Below are positions 42,105-50,780 of a DNA stretch of 64,000 bases, in pieces. The DNA comes from Massilia sp. TS11 (GTDB taxonomy: Bacteria > Pseudomonadota > Gammaproteobacteria > Burkholderiales > Burkholderiaceae_D). A program made the position numbers and the translations under genes. The stretch spans positions 558,001-622,000 of the forward strand of contig NZ_JAKLTS010000001.1 in NCBI RefSeq assembly GCF_022012445.1, given 5' to 3'. Each line of letters opens with the position of its first letter. The stretch's first letter is position 1. The notes beneath the pieces are model-generated. The model was given only the letters and a program-made list of their open reading frames with translations, did no database searches and was not told the DNA's origin.

Positions 42105-42893
42105 TCAGTGCAGGCCGAAGCGGGCCAGGTAGTCGGCGTGCGGCCCCAGGCCCACGCGTGAGCGGCGCACGTCGATATTCTCGGGATCTTCCACCGGATA
42201 CAGGTGCAGCTTGCCGCTGGCATCGCCGCGCAGCTGGGTGCCGTACAGCTGCGGTGCTCCTTCGTTCATGCGGACGCGGTCTTCAGCCAGGGCCAGCAGA
42301 TCGAGCGCCAGCTCGTTGGCTTCGGCCGCTTCGCGCATCAGCGGCAGGCAGCGGCGCAGGAAATCGGCCTCGCCGTGCTGGGCGATGAAGAAGGCCGCCT
42401 GCGCGCCATTGGCCCCGACCACGCTCTCGCGCGGCCAGCCGATGCGGGCGATGATCGCTTCCAGCTGCTTCTGGTTGGCGCGGTCGATCTGGCGCATACG
42501 CTCGTCGTTGCCGTCCTCGTTGCGGTTCTGGCGCACGGCGCGGTCCTGGCGCAGCATGGCTTCCAGTTCGGCGGCGGTGGCCGCTTCCGGCGCAGGACTG
42601 CGGTAGGCGCGCAGACGCGGACCGTGCAGGCCGGGACCGACCATGAAGCTGCGCGCCCCGGTCTGCATGCCGGAGCCGCTGGCGATGGCCGCATAGTAGC
42701 CGGGTTCGAGGTCGACGCGGAACACCCCGTCGACAGCGTCGGCATACACCGGGCGCCCTTCGTTGACGCGGAAGATCACGGCACGCATGCGCAGCGGCGC
42801 CATCCCGGGCGGGAAGCTGATGTGGCCCAGCACCTCGGTCGCCCAGGCCGGCAGGGCCAGCGCGGCCAGCAGGGCGGCCAGCGCGCGCCTCAT
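42105..42893 (-). CDS. DUF6624 family secreted protein
   Basis: 262 residues with a signal peptide (LAALLAALALPAWA). The C-terminal half fits DUF6624: helical MRQIDRANQKQLEAIIARIGWP, then GANGAQAAFFIAQHGEADF and QLYGTQLRGD. The N-terminal half (about 20-105) is a beta-rich region of unknown type. It should be periplasmic. Function is unknown. Its start overlaps the stop of the dehydratase gene by 4 bp, so the two are cotranscribed. Confidence 0.75.
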   Translation of the reverse strand: MRRALAALLAALALPAWATEVLGHISFPPGMAPLRMRAVIFRVNEGRPVYADAVDGVFRVDLEPGYYAAIASGSGMQTGARSFMVGPGLHGPRLRAYRSPAPEAATAAELEAMLRQDRAVRQNRNEDGNDERMRQIDRANQKQLEAIIARIGWPRESVVGANGAQAAFFIAQHGEADFLRRCLPLMREAAEANELALDLLALAEDRVRMNEGAPQLYGTQLRGDASGKLHLYPVEDPENIDVRRSRVGLGPHADYLARFGLH

Positions 42894-43846
42894 GCGACGA
42901 AGCGCGCGAAGGCAGGCAGGTCGACGTTGCCGCCGCTGATCAGCACCCCGACGCGCAGGCCGGCCACCGGCACCACGCCATGCAGGGCGGCGGCGGCCGC
43001 CAGGCAGCCGGTCGGCTCCACCACGATCTTCATGCGCTCGGCGAAGAAGCGCATGGTCTCGATCAGCTGGGCGTCGCTGACGGTGACGATGTCGTCCACC
43101 AGACGCTGGATCACGCGGAAGTTATGTTCGCCCACGTGGGTGACCTTGGCGCCGTCGGCGATGGTGTCCGGCACCGGGATGTGGATGATGCGGCCGGCGC
43201 GCAGCGACTGCTGGCCGTCGTTGCCCAGCTCGGGCTCGACGCCGATCACGCGGCAGGCCGGATTCAGGGCCTTGGCCGCCAGTGCGCAGCCAGCCAGCAG
43301 GCCGCCGCCGCCGAGGCAGACCAGCAGCAGGTCGAGCGCGCCGGCGTCTTCGATCAGCTCCTTGGCGGCCGTGCCCTGACCGCAGATCACGTCCGGATGG
43401 TCGTAGGGCGGAATCAGGGTCATGCCGCGTTCGGCCGCCAGGCGCCGGCCGATCTCCTCGCGGTCTTCCTTGTAGCGGTCGTAGGTGATGACTTCACCGC
43501 CGTACTCGCGCGTGGCGGCCACCTTCAGGGCCGGCGCGTCGTGCGGCATGATGATGGCCGAACGGATTCCGAGCAGGCTGGCCGACAGGGCGATGGCCTG
43601 GGCGTGGTTGCCGGACGAGTAGGTCAGCACCCCGGCCGCGCGCTGGGCGGCGTCAAAGCGCATCAGCGCGTTGTAGGCGCCGCGGAACTTGAAGGCGCCC
43701 ATGCGCTGCAGGTTCTCGGCCTTGAAGAACAGCTGGCCGCCGCTGCGCGCATTGGCGGTGCGCGAGGTCAGCACCGGCGTGCGGTGGGCGGCGCCGCGCA
43801 GGCGTTCGGCGGCGGCTTCGATATCGGCGTAGGTCAGGTCAGTCAT
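42890..43846 (-). CDS. PLP-dependent threonine/serine dehydratase-like enzyme
   Basis: 318-residue fold-type II PLP enzyme. The Schiff-base Lys53 is in GAFKFRGAYNAL, the phosphate/substrate loop is SSGNHAQAIALSA and the glycine loop CLGGGGLLAGC. There is no C-terminal ACT regulatory domain, which points to a catabolic threonine dehydratase, serine racemase or threo-3-hydroxyaspartate ammonia-lyase rather than IlvA. The substrate cannot be decided here. Confidence 0.88.
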   Translation of the reverse strand: MTDLTYADIEAAAERLRGAAHRTPVLTSRTANARSGGQLFFKAENLQRMGAFKFRGAYNALMRFDAAQRAAGVLTYSSGNHAQAIALSASLLGIRSAIIMPHDAPALKVAATREYGGEVITYDRYKEDREEIGRRLAAERGMTLIPPYDHPDVICGQGTAAKELIEDAGALDLLLVCLGGGGLLAGCALAAKALNPACRVIGVEPELGNDGQQSLRAGRIIHIPVPDTIADGAKVTHVGEHNFRVIQRLVDDIVTVSDAQLIETMRFFAERMKIVVEPTGCLAAAAALHGVVPVAGLRVGVLISGGNVDLPAFARFVA

Positions 43847-43864
43847 GGATACGGGCGGTGGGGT

Positions 43865-44269
43865 TCAGCGCTGGCGCGCCATACGTTCGAGCAGTTCGCG
43901 TTCCTCGTGCGCGACCTCGGCGCCGAAGTCTTCCGGTTCGAAGACCTGGCGCAGTTCGACCATGTCGGCGTCCGAGGCGGGGATCTTGCCCAGCCAGGAC
44001 AGGGCTTCCTCGCGCGAGGCGACCTTGATCATCCAGTAGCCGCCGAGCAGGCGCTCGCCGGGGAAGGGGCCGGGCGTGATGCTGGCGACGCCATCCCGGA
44101 AGGTGGCGCGCGCGCCCAGCGCCGAGGGCTGGAGGCCGTCGCCGGCCAGCAGCACACCGGCATCCACCAGGGCCGCGTTGTACTGCATCATGGCCTGAAT
44201 CTGGGCTGCGCTCGGCATCGCGCCGGCTTCGGCCTGGGGGCCGGGGTACATCAACATCATGAATCGCAT
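43865..44269 (-). CDS. YCII/DGPF-domain protein
   Basis: 134-residue YCII-related domain protein (RFMMLMYPGPQAEAG; QYNAALVDAGVLLAGDGL; DGPF-like region VASITPGPFPGERLLGGYWMIK). Family members sit near sigma factors or stand alone; the role is unknown, though the fold resembles ferredoxin-like dimers with a His-Asp site. It lies 26 bases from the EnvZ-like kinase gene in the same direction. Confidence 0.83.
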   Translation of the reverse strand: MRFMMLMYPGPQAEAGAMPSAAQIQAMMQYNAALVDAGVLLAGDGLQPSALGARATFRDGVASITPGPFPGERLLGGYWMIKVASREEALSWLGKIPASDADMVELRQVFEPEDFGAEVAHEERELLERMARQR

Positions 44270-44295
44270 GCGGGTCTCCTGAGTGAGGCCGCGTC

Positions 44296-45660
44296 TCAGG
44301 CTGCGGGCGGGAAGGCGAGATCGATCGCCAGGCCGCCGCCGGCGCGGTTGCGCAAGTGTAGCTCAGCTTCGTGACGCGTGATCACCCGGTTCACAATCGC
44401 CAGGCCCAGACCGGCGCCGTTGGCCTGGCCGCGCGCCGTGTCGAGGCGGGTGAACGGACGCAGCATCTGCTCGAGCTGGTCGTCCGGCACGCCGCTGCCG
44501 TGGTCCTGCACGGTGACCAGCACGCGCTTGCCGGCCGCCGTGGTGCTCAGGCGCGCGAAGATCTCCATCTCGACGAAGTCCATGCCGGGCGTCTTGCCGT
44601 AACGGCGGGCGTTTTCGATCAGATTGCTGATCACGCGTTTCAGGTCGGTCGGATTGCCCTTCACATGCAGGTCCGGATCGATGTCGACCAGCAGCCGCAG
44701 CTCGCTGATGCGGCTGGCCTCCTGGGCCACCTCGGCCAGCAGGGCCGACAGGTCGAGCACGGCGAAGCTGCTGCTCTCGGTCGGTTTGGCGTAGTCGAGG
44801 AACTGGGCGATGATCGCGTCCATCTGGGCGATATCGGACTGCATGCCCTCGCGCGCCTCGGGCGGCAGGTCGGCCATTTCGACTTCGAGCTGCATGCGCG
44901 CCAGCGGCGTGCGCAGGTCGTGCGAGATGCCGGCCAGGATGACGGCGCGGTCGGACTCGATGCGCGCCAGGTCGTCGACCATCTGGTTGAAGCTGCGGTT
45001 GGCTTCCTGCACCTCGATCGGGCCGGTTTCGGGCAGCGGGGTGGGGCGCTGGCCACGCGCGATGTCGCGCGCGGCGGCCGTCAGGCGCGCCAGCGGCAGG
45101 TTGACCAGGCTGGTGAGCAGGGCCGCGACGATCAGCGACAGGCCACCGACCAGGGCCGCCCAGCCGACCCATTGGGCGCGGCTCAGGCCATCGATGCGCT
45201 CGCGGTCGACCATCAGCCAGTATTTGTCGTCGTCGATCTTGAAGCTGACATAGAAGCCGGGCACGCCGTTGACGCGGCGCGAGAAGCGCGTGTCGCGTCC
45301 GAGTTTGGCCTTGACCAGGGCTTCGATGTCTTCCATCAGCGGGGTGTCGGGCGGCGGCTCGACCACGTCGGTCGGCTCCAGCAGGGTGATGCGGATGCCC
45401 TCGTTGGACACCAGCTCGAACAGCAGTTCGCGGCGCAGCTCGGGCGCCGAGTGGGTGAGGGCGGCGTGGGTGATGGTGACCACCGAGATCACCTGGGCCG
45501 CCATCTGCTGCGCCTGCGGGCCGCGCTGGACGACACTGATCATGCCGATCCAGGAGGCCATCGACACCGAACACAGCAGGGCGAGCAGGGCGAAGGTCCG
45601 CCAGAACAGCCCGCCGCTCAGCCAGCGCAGGCGCAGGGCGGCGGTACGCGATCCAGGCAC
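44296..45660 (-). CDS. envZ: EnvZ-type sensor histidine kinase
   Basis: 454 residues: transmembrane helix at about 20-45, periplasmic sensor to about 160, second helix 165-188, HAMP at about 188-240, HisKA with phosphoacceptor His247 in AGISHDLRTPLARMQLEVEM, and an ATPase domain (NLIENARRYG, VQDHGSGVPDDQ, GAGLGLAIVNRV). The architecture and neighbour match EnvZ. It starts at GTG 45660, sharing one base with the regulator's stop. It is expected to sense envelope or osmotic conditions. Confidence 0.9.
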   Translation of the reverse strand: MPGSRTAALRLRWLSGGLFWRTFALLALLCSVSMASWIGMISVVQRGPQAQQMAAQVISVVTITHAALTHSAPELRRELLFELVSNEGIRITLLEPTDVVEPPPDTPLMEDIEALVKAKLGRDTRFSRRVNGVPGFYVSFKIDDDKYWLMVDRERIDGLSRAQWVGWAALVGGLSLIVAALLTSLVNLPLARLTAAARDIARGQRPTPLPETGPIEVQEANRSFNQMVDDLARIESDRAVILAGISHDLRTPLARMQLEVEMADLPPEAREGMQSDIAQMDAIIAQFLDYAKPTESSSFAVLDLSALLAEVAQEASRISELRLLVDIDPDLHVKGNPTDLKRVISNLIENARRYGKTPGMDFVEMEIFARLSTTAAGKRVLVTVQDHGSGVPDDQLEQMLRPFTRLDTARGQANGAGLGLAIVNRVITRHEAELHLRNRAGGGLAIDLAFPPAA

Positions 45661-46400
45661 TAGCGCGGCTGCCCTTCAGGAATGAAGACATAGCCCAGAC
45701 CCCAGACGGTCTGGATATACAGCGGGCTGGACGGATCGGGTTCGATCAGCTTGCGCAGGCGCGAAATCTGCACGTCGAGCGAGCGGTCGAACACTTCATA
45801 TTCGCGCCCGCGCGCCAGTTCCATCAGCTTTTCGCGGCTCAGCGGCTGGCGCGCATGGCGCGCGAACACTTTCAGCACCGAAAATTCGCCGGTCGTCAGG
45901 GGCACGGTCTGGCCGCTCTTTTTCAGCGTGCGCGTGCCCAGGTCGAGCACGAATTCGCCAAATTCGAAGGTCTGCGGGGTTTCCGAAGGCGCGCCCGGAA
46001 TCTCGTCCGGCCCCTTGCGGCGCAGCACGGCGCCGATGCGGGCCACCAGTTCGCGCGGGTTGAAGGGCTTGGGCAGGTAGTCGTCGGCGCCCATTTCGAG
46101 GCCGACGATGCGGTCCACATCCTCGCCCTTGGCGGTCAGCATGATGATCGGGGTCTGGTCGCCGGCGCCGCGCAGGCGGCGGCAGATCGACAGCCCGTCT
46201 TCGCCGGGCAGCATGAGGTCGAGCACGAGCAGGTCGTAGCGTTCACGCAACCACAGCTTGTTCATGGACGGGGCCGAGTCGGCCGTCACCACCTGGAAAC
46301 CCTGTTCGGTCAGGTAGCGGCGCAGCAGGTCGCGCAGGCGCACGTCGTCGTCCACCACCATGATCTTGGCCGAATGGGCCGGAGTCGTTGCAGTACTCAT
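45660..46400 (-). CDS. ompR: OmpR-type response regulator
   Basis: 246 residues: receiver with VVDDDVRLRDLL, phosphoacceptor Asp61 in LLVLDLMLPGEDG and Lys in YLPKPFNPRELVARI; C-terminal winged-helix domain with TTGEFSVLKVFARHAR and VFDRSLDVQISRLRKLIE. The close match to OmpR and its tail to an EnvZ-like kinase make the assignment firm. Candidate binding repeats lie upstream (46476-46499). Confidence 0.92.
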   Translation of the reverse strand: MSTATTPAHSAKIMVVDDDVRLRDLLRRYLTEQGFQVVTADSAPSMNKLWLRERYDLLVLDLMLPGEDGLSICRRLRGAGDQTPIIMLTAKGEDVDRIVGLEMGADDYLPKPFNPRELVARIGAVLRRKGPDEIPGAPSETPQTFEFGEFVLDLGTRTLKKSGQTVPLTTGEFSVLKVFARHARQPLSREKLMELARGREYEVFDRSLDVQISRLRKLIEPDPSSPLYIQTVWGLGYVFIPEGQPR

Positions 46401-46475
46401 GTTTTCGGAATTGTCAGAAAGAGTGGCGCTATGGTAACTTCTAAACGCGTTCGCGTCTGACGCTGCGCAAAGGCA

Positions 46476-46499
46476 TTACAAAGTGTTACAAACTTTACC
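46476..46499. promoter_or_regulatory. TTACA direct repeats, candidate OmpR box
   Basis: TTACA occurs at 46476-46480 and 46486-46490, with TTACC at 46495-46499, so roughly one repeat per helical turn. They lie between ompR (start 46400) and the divergent secreted-protein gene (start 46601). OmpR-family regulators bind such tandem direct repeats; which gene is controlled is not known. Confidence 0.45.
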
Positions 46500-46600
46500 C
46501 CTTTGCCCTTCTGCCCGTCGCGGAATACACATACACTGGCACTGAAGCATCGAGGCAAGACAGTTTAATTGTTTATATGGCATCAAGGAAGAGGCACAGC

Positions 46601-46957
46601 ATGAAGACCGCAGCACAGCAATCCAGCGTCAGCCTGCCGGCGCGTGGACAGGGGCGTCAAAGCGCCTGGCTGCTGTTGGCCCTGCTGAGCGCCAGCCTGC
46701 CGTCCTGGGCCGAACCGGGACGCGACGAACGCCAGCCGCCCCAGCGTCAGGAAGCCGCGCGCGAGCGCCCGGCCCCGCGCCAGGACAATCCGCCGCCCCA
46801 GCGCGCCGAACGCCAGCCCCCGCCCCAGCAGCAACAGCCGCAGCCGGACGTGTTCCGCCGCGACGGCCGTCTGACGCCCGACGAACGCGGCGACCTGCGC
46901 CGCCAGATCAAAGAGGCCGGTCAGGAACTCTACCAGTCACAGCCCCAGCGCCGCTGA
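46601..46957 (+). CDS. Secreted Pro/Gln/Arg-rich small protein
   Basis: 118 residues. A signal peptide (SAWLLLALLSASLPSWA) follows an extended basic N-terminus. The mature part is low-complexity, with repeated Gln-Pro-Arg (RQPPQRQEAARERPAPRQD; QPPPQQQQPQPDV), ending in a short ordered helix (LTPDERGDLRRQIKEAGQEL) seen at the end of several periplasmic proteins. The start at 46601 has GAAGAGG upstream; ATG 46577 has no such site. Function is unknown; it is divergent from ompR. Confidence 0.7.
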   Translation: MKTAAQQSSVSLPARGQGRQSAWLLLALLSASLPSWAEPGRDERQPPQRQEAARERPAPRQDNPPPQRAERQPPPQQQQPQPDVFRRDGRLTPDERGDLRRQIKEAGQELYQSQPQRR

Positions 46958-46982
46958 ACTGCGCGCGTTTCAGATGTTGTCA

Positions 46983-47005
46983 TGGCGTCTGTTGTAATGA
47001 CGCCA
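46983..47005 (+). terminator. Weak hairpin after the secreted-protein gene
   Basis: TGGCGTC and GACGCCA form a seven-pair stem with a nine-base loop, 25 bases beyond the stop of the preceding gene. No T-run follows, so termination there is only suggested. Confidence 0.35.
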
Positions 47006-47060
47006 AAGCAAGACTTCTTAAAAATTTCGGAAACTTTGTGAATTCGTGCATTTGCTCGCC

Positions 47061-47091
47061 TTGACGTGTTACGCTACGCAAAACGTAGAAT
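47061..47091 (+). promoter_or_regulatory. Candidate sigma-70 promoter for fapA-like gene
   Basis: TTGACG at 47061-47066 and TAGAAT at 47086-47091 match both consensus boxes well, though the 19-base spacing is longer than ideal. The ATG is 35 bases further on with AAGG at 47117-47120. Confidence 0.45.
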
Positions 47092-47126
47092 CACGGGTTG
47101 CATGAAAGCTAAGTTCAAGGTGTTGG

Positions 47127-49025
47127 ATGGCGATCAATACTGAAGTTGGCCAGGCGCCAGCGGCAGATGTGGGCCGCCCCGCGCCAGGCGGGGCCGGGCA
47201 CGGTATCGTCAAACGACGCGATGGCGTGTTTGTCGATCCGGCGCTGCTCGGCGCCGACTTCCAGGCGGCGGTCAACGACATCTTCTTTTCCAACCGCTAT
47301 TTCGCCGGCCTCAATTACACGGTCTTCATCAAGGTGCTGTACGACTGCGGCCCGGATTTGCCGCGCTCGCGCACCGGCGACGCGCTGATCCGCTTTGCGG
47401 CGGACATCATGGACTTCCTGCCCGAGCGCCAGGCGCTCTATCACGCGGTGAAGATCGACAGCGGCTCGGCCGACTATTATTTCCAGCCCGTCTACCTGGC
47501 CGATCCCGATAATCCGGAACGCGAAGGCGCGCCGACCCAGCTCGACTTCGACGAATTCGTGGCCGATATGTGGGTCAAGGGCATCCGCTTCGGTATTGAC
47601 GAGAACGCCGTGCGTGCGGCGATTGCCTCGGGAAAGACCGACCGCGTCGTGGTCGCCCGCCGGCTCGAGCCGGTGCCGGGCCGCGACGCCCAGATTCTCG
47701 AAGTCTCGACCGATATCCACCGCAATGACGCGCCGCGTCAGCTGGCCAATGGCCGGCTCGACCTGCATTCATTCCAGAACCGCTTCCCCCAGGTAAAGAA
47801 GGGCGAGCGCCTGCTGCGCAAGGTCCCGCGCGAGGCCGGCACGCTCGGCTTCGAGATGTCCGGCATGCCGATCGAGCCGCCGGTCCCCAAGGACGTCGAC
47901 CTGCACCAGCTGGCCGGTCTGGGCACGGTGGTGGAGAATACGGAAGAGGGCGAATTCCTGCTGTCCCAGCTGACCGGCTTCCTGTCGATCGACCGCAAGA
48001 GCAATCAGCTGTCGGTGGACGATAAGATCGTCAGCCGCGATGGCGTGTCGGTGCGCACGACCGGCAATCTCATGCTCAAGGGCAACTTCGAGGAGTTTGG
48101 CGAAGTCCAGGAAAAGCGCATCATCGAGGGCGAAAGCATCACCGTCCATGCCGACGTGTTCGGCAACATCATCTCGCGCGGCGGCTTCATCATGCTGCAC
48201 CAGAACCTGATCGGCGGCACGGCCACGAATGCCGACGGCGACATCAAGGTGCTCGGCATCGGCTCCAATTCCACCCTGCAGACGGTCCAGGGCGAGATCT
48301 CGCTCAAGCGCGCCGAAAGCTGCGTGATTTCAGGCACGCGCGTGGTGATTGAACAGGCGGCCAATTGCGAAATCATGGCCGACGAGGTCGTGATCACGCG
48401 CGCCGAAGGCTGCTCGATCGCGGCGCGCAAGGTGACGATTGAAGCGGCCGGTCCGCGCAAGCAGAGCGAAATGACGGTCAGCGTGATGGTGCCCGACAGC
48501 GCCCGCCTGGACGAGGAAATCGCCGAGCTGACCCAGCGCGTCAACGATTTCGACGCGATGCTGCAAAAGCGCAAGGCGGAAATGGACGCGCTGACCAATC
48601 TGCCCGATGTCCGCAAGTATCTGATGCTGGCGACCAAGGTGCGCAAGAAGGAACTGGTGCTGACGCCCGAACAGGTGCCGCAATTCCAGAAGATGGCCGT
48701 GGCCGTCGGGCCGGCGCTGAAGGCGATCGGCAAGATTTCACTCGACGTCAAGGCGCTCGAGGATGGCAAGCAGGCCGGCACCGAAAAGATCACCGAGCTG
48801 GTGCTGGCCAAGAATGCGGTGTCCGGCGGCAGCATGGTGCAGATCAAGGAAGTGTTCGGCGACACCATCGTGCGCAAGATGAAGATCGCGCCCGACGCCG
48901 AGCGTGTCTATGATCTGCCGGCCAAGGACATCAAGGTCCGTCTGCGCGGTCCGGGCAGTGTCAAGGACACCATCTTCAACGGCGCGCGCGGCAGCGTCCA
49001 GTGGGACGCCGACGCCCATCTGTGA
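47127..49025 (+). CDS. FapA (DUF342) family protein
   Basis: 632 residues of the FapA family, a cytoplasmic beta-helix protein with a central right-handed repeat region (ITVHADVFGNIISRGGFIML, then SCVISGTRVVIEQAANCEIMADEVVI) and coiled coil near residue 455-500. An N-terminal extension of about 200 residues precedes the part typical of FapA. In proteobacteria FapA proteins are linked to signalling and polar flagella or pili, but the exact role is unclear. It is convergent with the HDOD gene. Confidence 0.85.
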   Translation: MAINTEVGQAPAADVGRPAPGGAGHGIVKRRDGVFVDPALLGADFQAAVNDIFFSNRYFAGLNYTVFIKVLYDCGPDLPRSRTGDALIRFAADIMDFLPERQALYHAVKIDSGSADYYFQPVYLADPDNPEREGAPTQLDFDEFVADMWVKGIRFGIDENAVRAAIASGKTDRVVVARRLEPVPGRDAQILEVSTDIHRNDAPRQLANGRLDLHSFQNRFPQVKKGERLLRKVPREAGTLGFEMSGMPIEPPVPKDVDLHQLAGLGTVVENTEEGEFLLSQLTGFLSIDRKSNQLSVDDKIVSRDGVSVRTTGNLMLKGNFEEFGEVQEKRIIEGESITVHADVFGNIISRGGFIMLHQNLIGGTATNADGDIKVLGIGSNSTLQTVQGEISLKRAESCVISGTRVVIEQAANCEIMADEVVITRAEGCSIAARKVTIEAAGPRKQSEMTVSVMVPDSARLDEEIAELTQRVNDFDAMLQKRKAEMDALTNLPDVRKYLMLATKVRKKELVLTPEQVPQFQKMAVAVGPALKAIGKISLDVKALEDGKQAGTEKITELVLAKNAVSGGSMVQIKEVFGDTIVRKMKIAPDAERVYDLPAKDIKVRLRGPGSVKDTIFNGARGSVQWDADAHL

Positions 49026-49031
49026 GCCGGC

Positions 49032-50057
49032 TCAGTCCGCGGCCGGCGCGTTGAGCGTGGCAAAGCAGGCCAGGGCCTCGGGCGACAGGCCGCGGAACAG
49101 GCGCGGGTCGCCGGTGGCCAGACGCTCCGCCTCGGCCAGCAGCTTCATCTTCGACAAATAATCCGACAGGGCCAGCAGCTGGCCCAGCGGCGAGAGGCGC
49201 GCGCCTTTCTGTACATTCCCCTGTTCGCCCACGGCCGCGATCACGGCGGGCGGGAAATCCCACTCGCGCCCGATGTTGACGGCCAGTTCGCGCGCAATCC
49301 CCATCAGCTGCGAGGTGAACAGGACCGAGCCGATGCCCTTGCCATCCTTGGCGCTCTGGTCGAGGATGCGCAGGCTGACGATCAGGCCGACATTCTGCAG
49401 CAGACCAGCGAGAAAGCCCTCGAACGGGTCGGCGCCGAGGCTGGCGGCCAGGCTACGGCTGGCGACGGCGCAGCGTTCCGACTGGTCCCACAGGCGCGGC
49501 GCGATGCTGCGCGTGAACGGGCCGGAGTTGACATCGATAATCGGGCGGAAGGCCACCGTGGTGATCAGCTGGCGCAGCCCCTCCTGACCGATGACCATGA
49601 CGGCGTGCTCGACGCTGCCGATGTGCTGCCCATTGCCCAGAAACGAAGAATTGGCCAGGCGGATGATGGCTGCGACCAGCACCACATCGTGCGAGATCAT
49701 GCGCGAGAGCTGGGCGCCGGAGAAGCTGTCGCTGCGCAGGCTCTGCATCAGTTGCGGAATCAGGCCCGGCATGCGGCGCACCAGAGCCGCGCCCGACTGC
49801 TGGCCCTGCAGGATGGCGAGCAGAGCATCGATGACCTGGGTTTCGACGGGCGTCAGATCGAAGCCGCCGCTCTCGGCGGTGTTAAACAGCCAGTGATAGA
49901 AGTTCTCGTTGACCGTATCGCGCTGGTCGAATTGCAGCTGACTGGGCGTAGCGGCCGGTGCCAGCGTGGGCGCAGGCGCCGGTGCGGGCGCCACCGGCCG
50001 GGGCGCCGGGGCAGGCGCGCGGGCGCCGGAGAACAATCGTTTGACCCACTCGTACAT
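49032..50057 (-). CDS. HDOD domain protein with Pro/Ala linker
   Basis: 341 residues: a short N-terminal segment (MYEWVKRLFSG), a Pro-Ala-rich linker of about 30 residues (APAPRPVAPAPAPAPT) and an HDOD domain at about 100-300 (LIPQLMQSLRSDSFSGAQLS; VLVAAIIRLANSSFLG; SVEHAVMVIGQEGLRQLI). HDOD proteins act as non-enzymatic signalling hubs. The start may be ATG 50057 or the GTG at 50066; neither has a strong ribosome site. The neighbour CheW fits a chemosensory or surface-motility link. Confidence 0.85.
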   Translation of the reverse strand: MYEWVKRLFSGARAPAPAPRPVAPAPAPAPTLAPAATPSQLQFDQRDTVNENFYHWLFNTAESGGFDLTPVETQVIDALLAILQGQQSGAALVRRMPGLIPQLMQSLRSDSFSGAQLSRMISHDVVLVAAIIRLANSSFLGNGQHIGSVEHAVMVIGQEGLRQLITTVAFRPIIDVNSGPFTRSIAPRLWDQSERCAVASRSLAASLGADPFEGFLAGLLQNVGLIVSLRILDQSAKDGKGIGSVLFTSQLMGIARELAVNIGREWDFPPAVIAAVGEQGNVQKGARLSPLGQLLALSDYLSKMKLLAEAERLATGDPRLFRGLSPEALACFATLNAPAAD

Positions 50058-50180
50058 GATGCTCACGCCTGCAGATGTTGCTTGCAGCGTAACACCCGCA
50101 ATTGACCACAGTCAACGGCTGTTGGCAGCGCTGTGGCTACCATGGCCCGTGGCGTTTTGCACTATGGAAAGGGGGACGGC

Positions 50181-50597
50181 ATGCACGATTACCTGAGTTT
50201 CCATTTGGGCGGGCTCGAGTACGGAGTCGCATTTGCGCAGGTGCGCGAGTTGCGCATGCTGCAGTCGCTCGAGCGCTTCATGGCCGATGGCGAGGTGATC
50301 AACGGCGTGGCGGTCTCGCGCGGCGTGGTGATACCGCTGGTCGACATGCGCGTGGCGTTCGGCAGCCAGGGCAAGGGGCCGACCGACGTGATCGTGCTGC
50401 AATTGCGCGATTGCGTGATCGGCGTGGTGGTCGACGGCGTGACCGATGTGGTGCGGATCGACCCGGCCCAGGTGACGCTGGTGAGCGGCGCACCCGACTA
50501 CCTGCCCGGCATCGCCGAGGTCCAAGGGCGGCGCCTGATCCTGGTCGACATGGACCGCCTGATGCAGGTACGCCGCCGCGCCGCCAAAGCCGCCTAA
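50181..50597 (+). CDS. cheW: CheW-like chemotaxis scaffold protein
   Basis: 138-residue CheW domain protein that couples receptors to CheA. Typical features are LSFHLGGLEYGVAFAQVREL, GVAVSRGVVIPLVDMRVAFG and IGVVVDGVTDVVRI. The start at 50181 follows AAAGGGGG; earlier in-frame starts precede the domain. No CheA or receptor is adjacent, so it is an orphan that could serve a distant chemosensory cluster. Confidence 0.9.
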   Translation: MHDYLSFHLGGLEYGVAFAQVRELRMLQSLERFMADGEVINGVAVSRGVVIPLVDMRVAFGSQGKGPTDVIVLQLRDCVIGVVVDGVTDVVRIDPAQVTLVSGAPDYLPGIAEVQGRRLILVDMDRLMQVRRRAAKAA

Positions 50598-50621
50598 GAA
50601 ACCAAACGGTGTCAAACCAAA

Positions 50622-50780
50622 CGGTGTCAGGTCCGGCAATCGGACATCGCCGAACTTTCTCGCCGCGGGAAGGTCAGCGCTGGATGAAGACCGTAATTTG
50701 TGACGGAAGTTCGACGATGTCCGATTGCCGGACCTGACACCGTTCAGGATTGATTGCCGGACCTGACACCGTTCAGGATT
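50622..50780. repeat. REPIN-like dispersed palindromic repeat, copy 2
   Basis: Variant of the repeat at 10241-10438, with GTGTCAGG in place of GGGTCAGG. Inverted arms occupy 50622-50647 and 50717-50742, each containing GTCCGGCAATCGGAC. After the right arm, a 29-base unit (50723-50751) is exactly duplicated in tandem (50752-50780), running up to the ABC-F stop codon (50780-50782). It sits between convergent genes. Confidence 0.8.
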
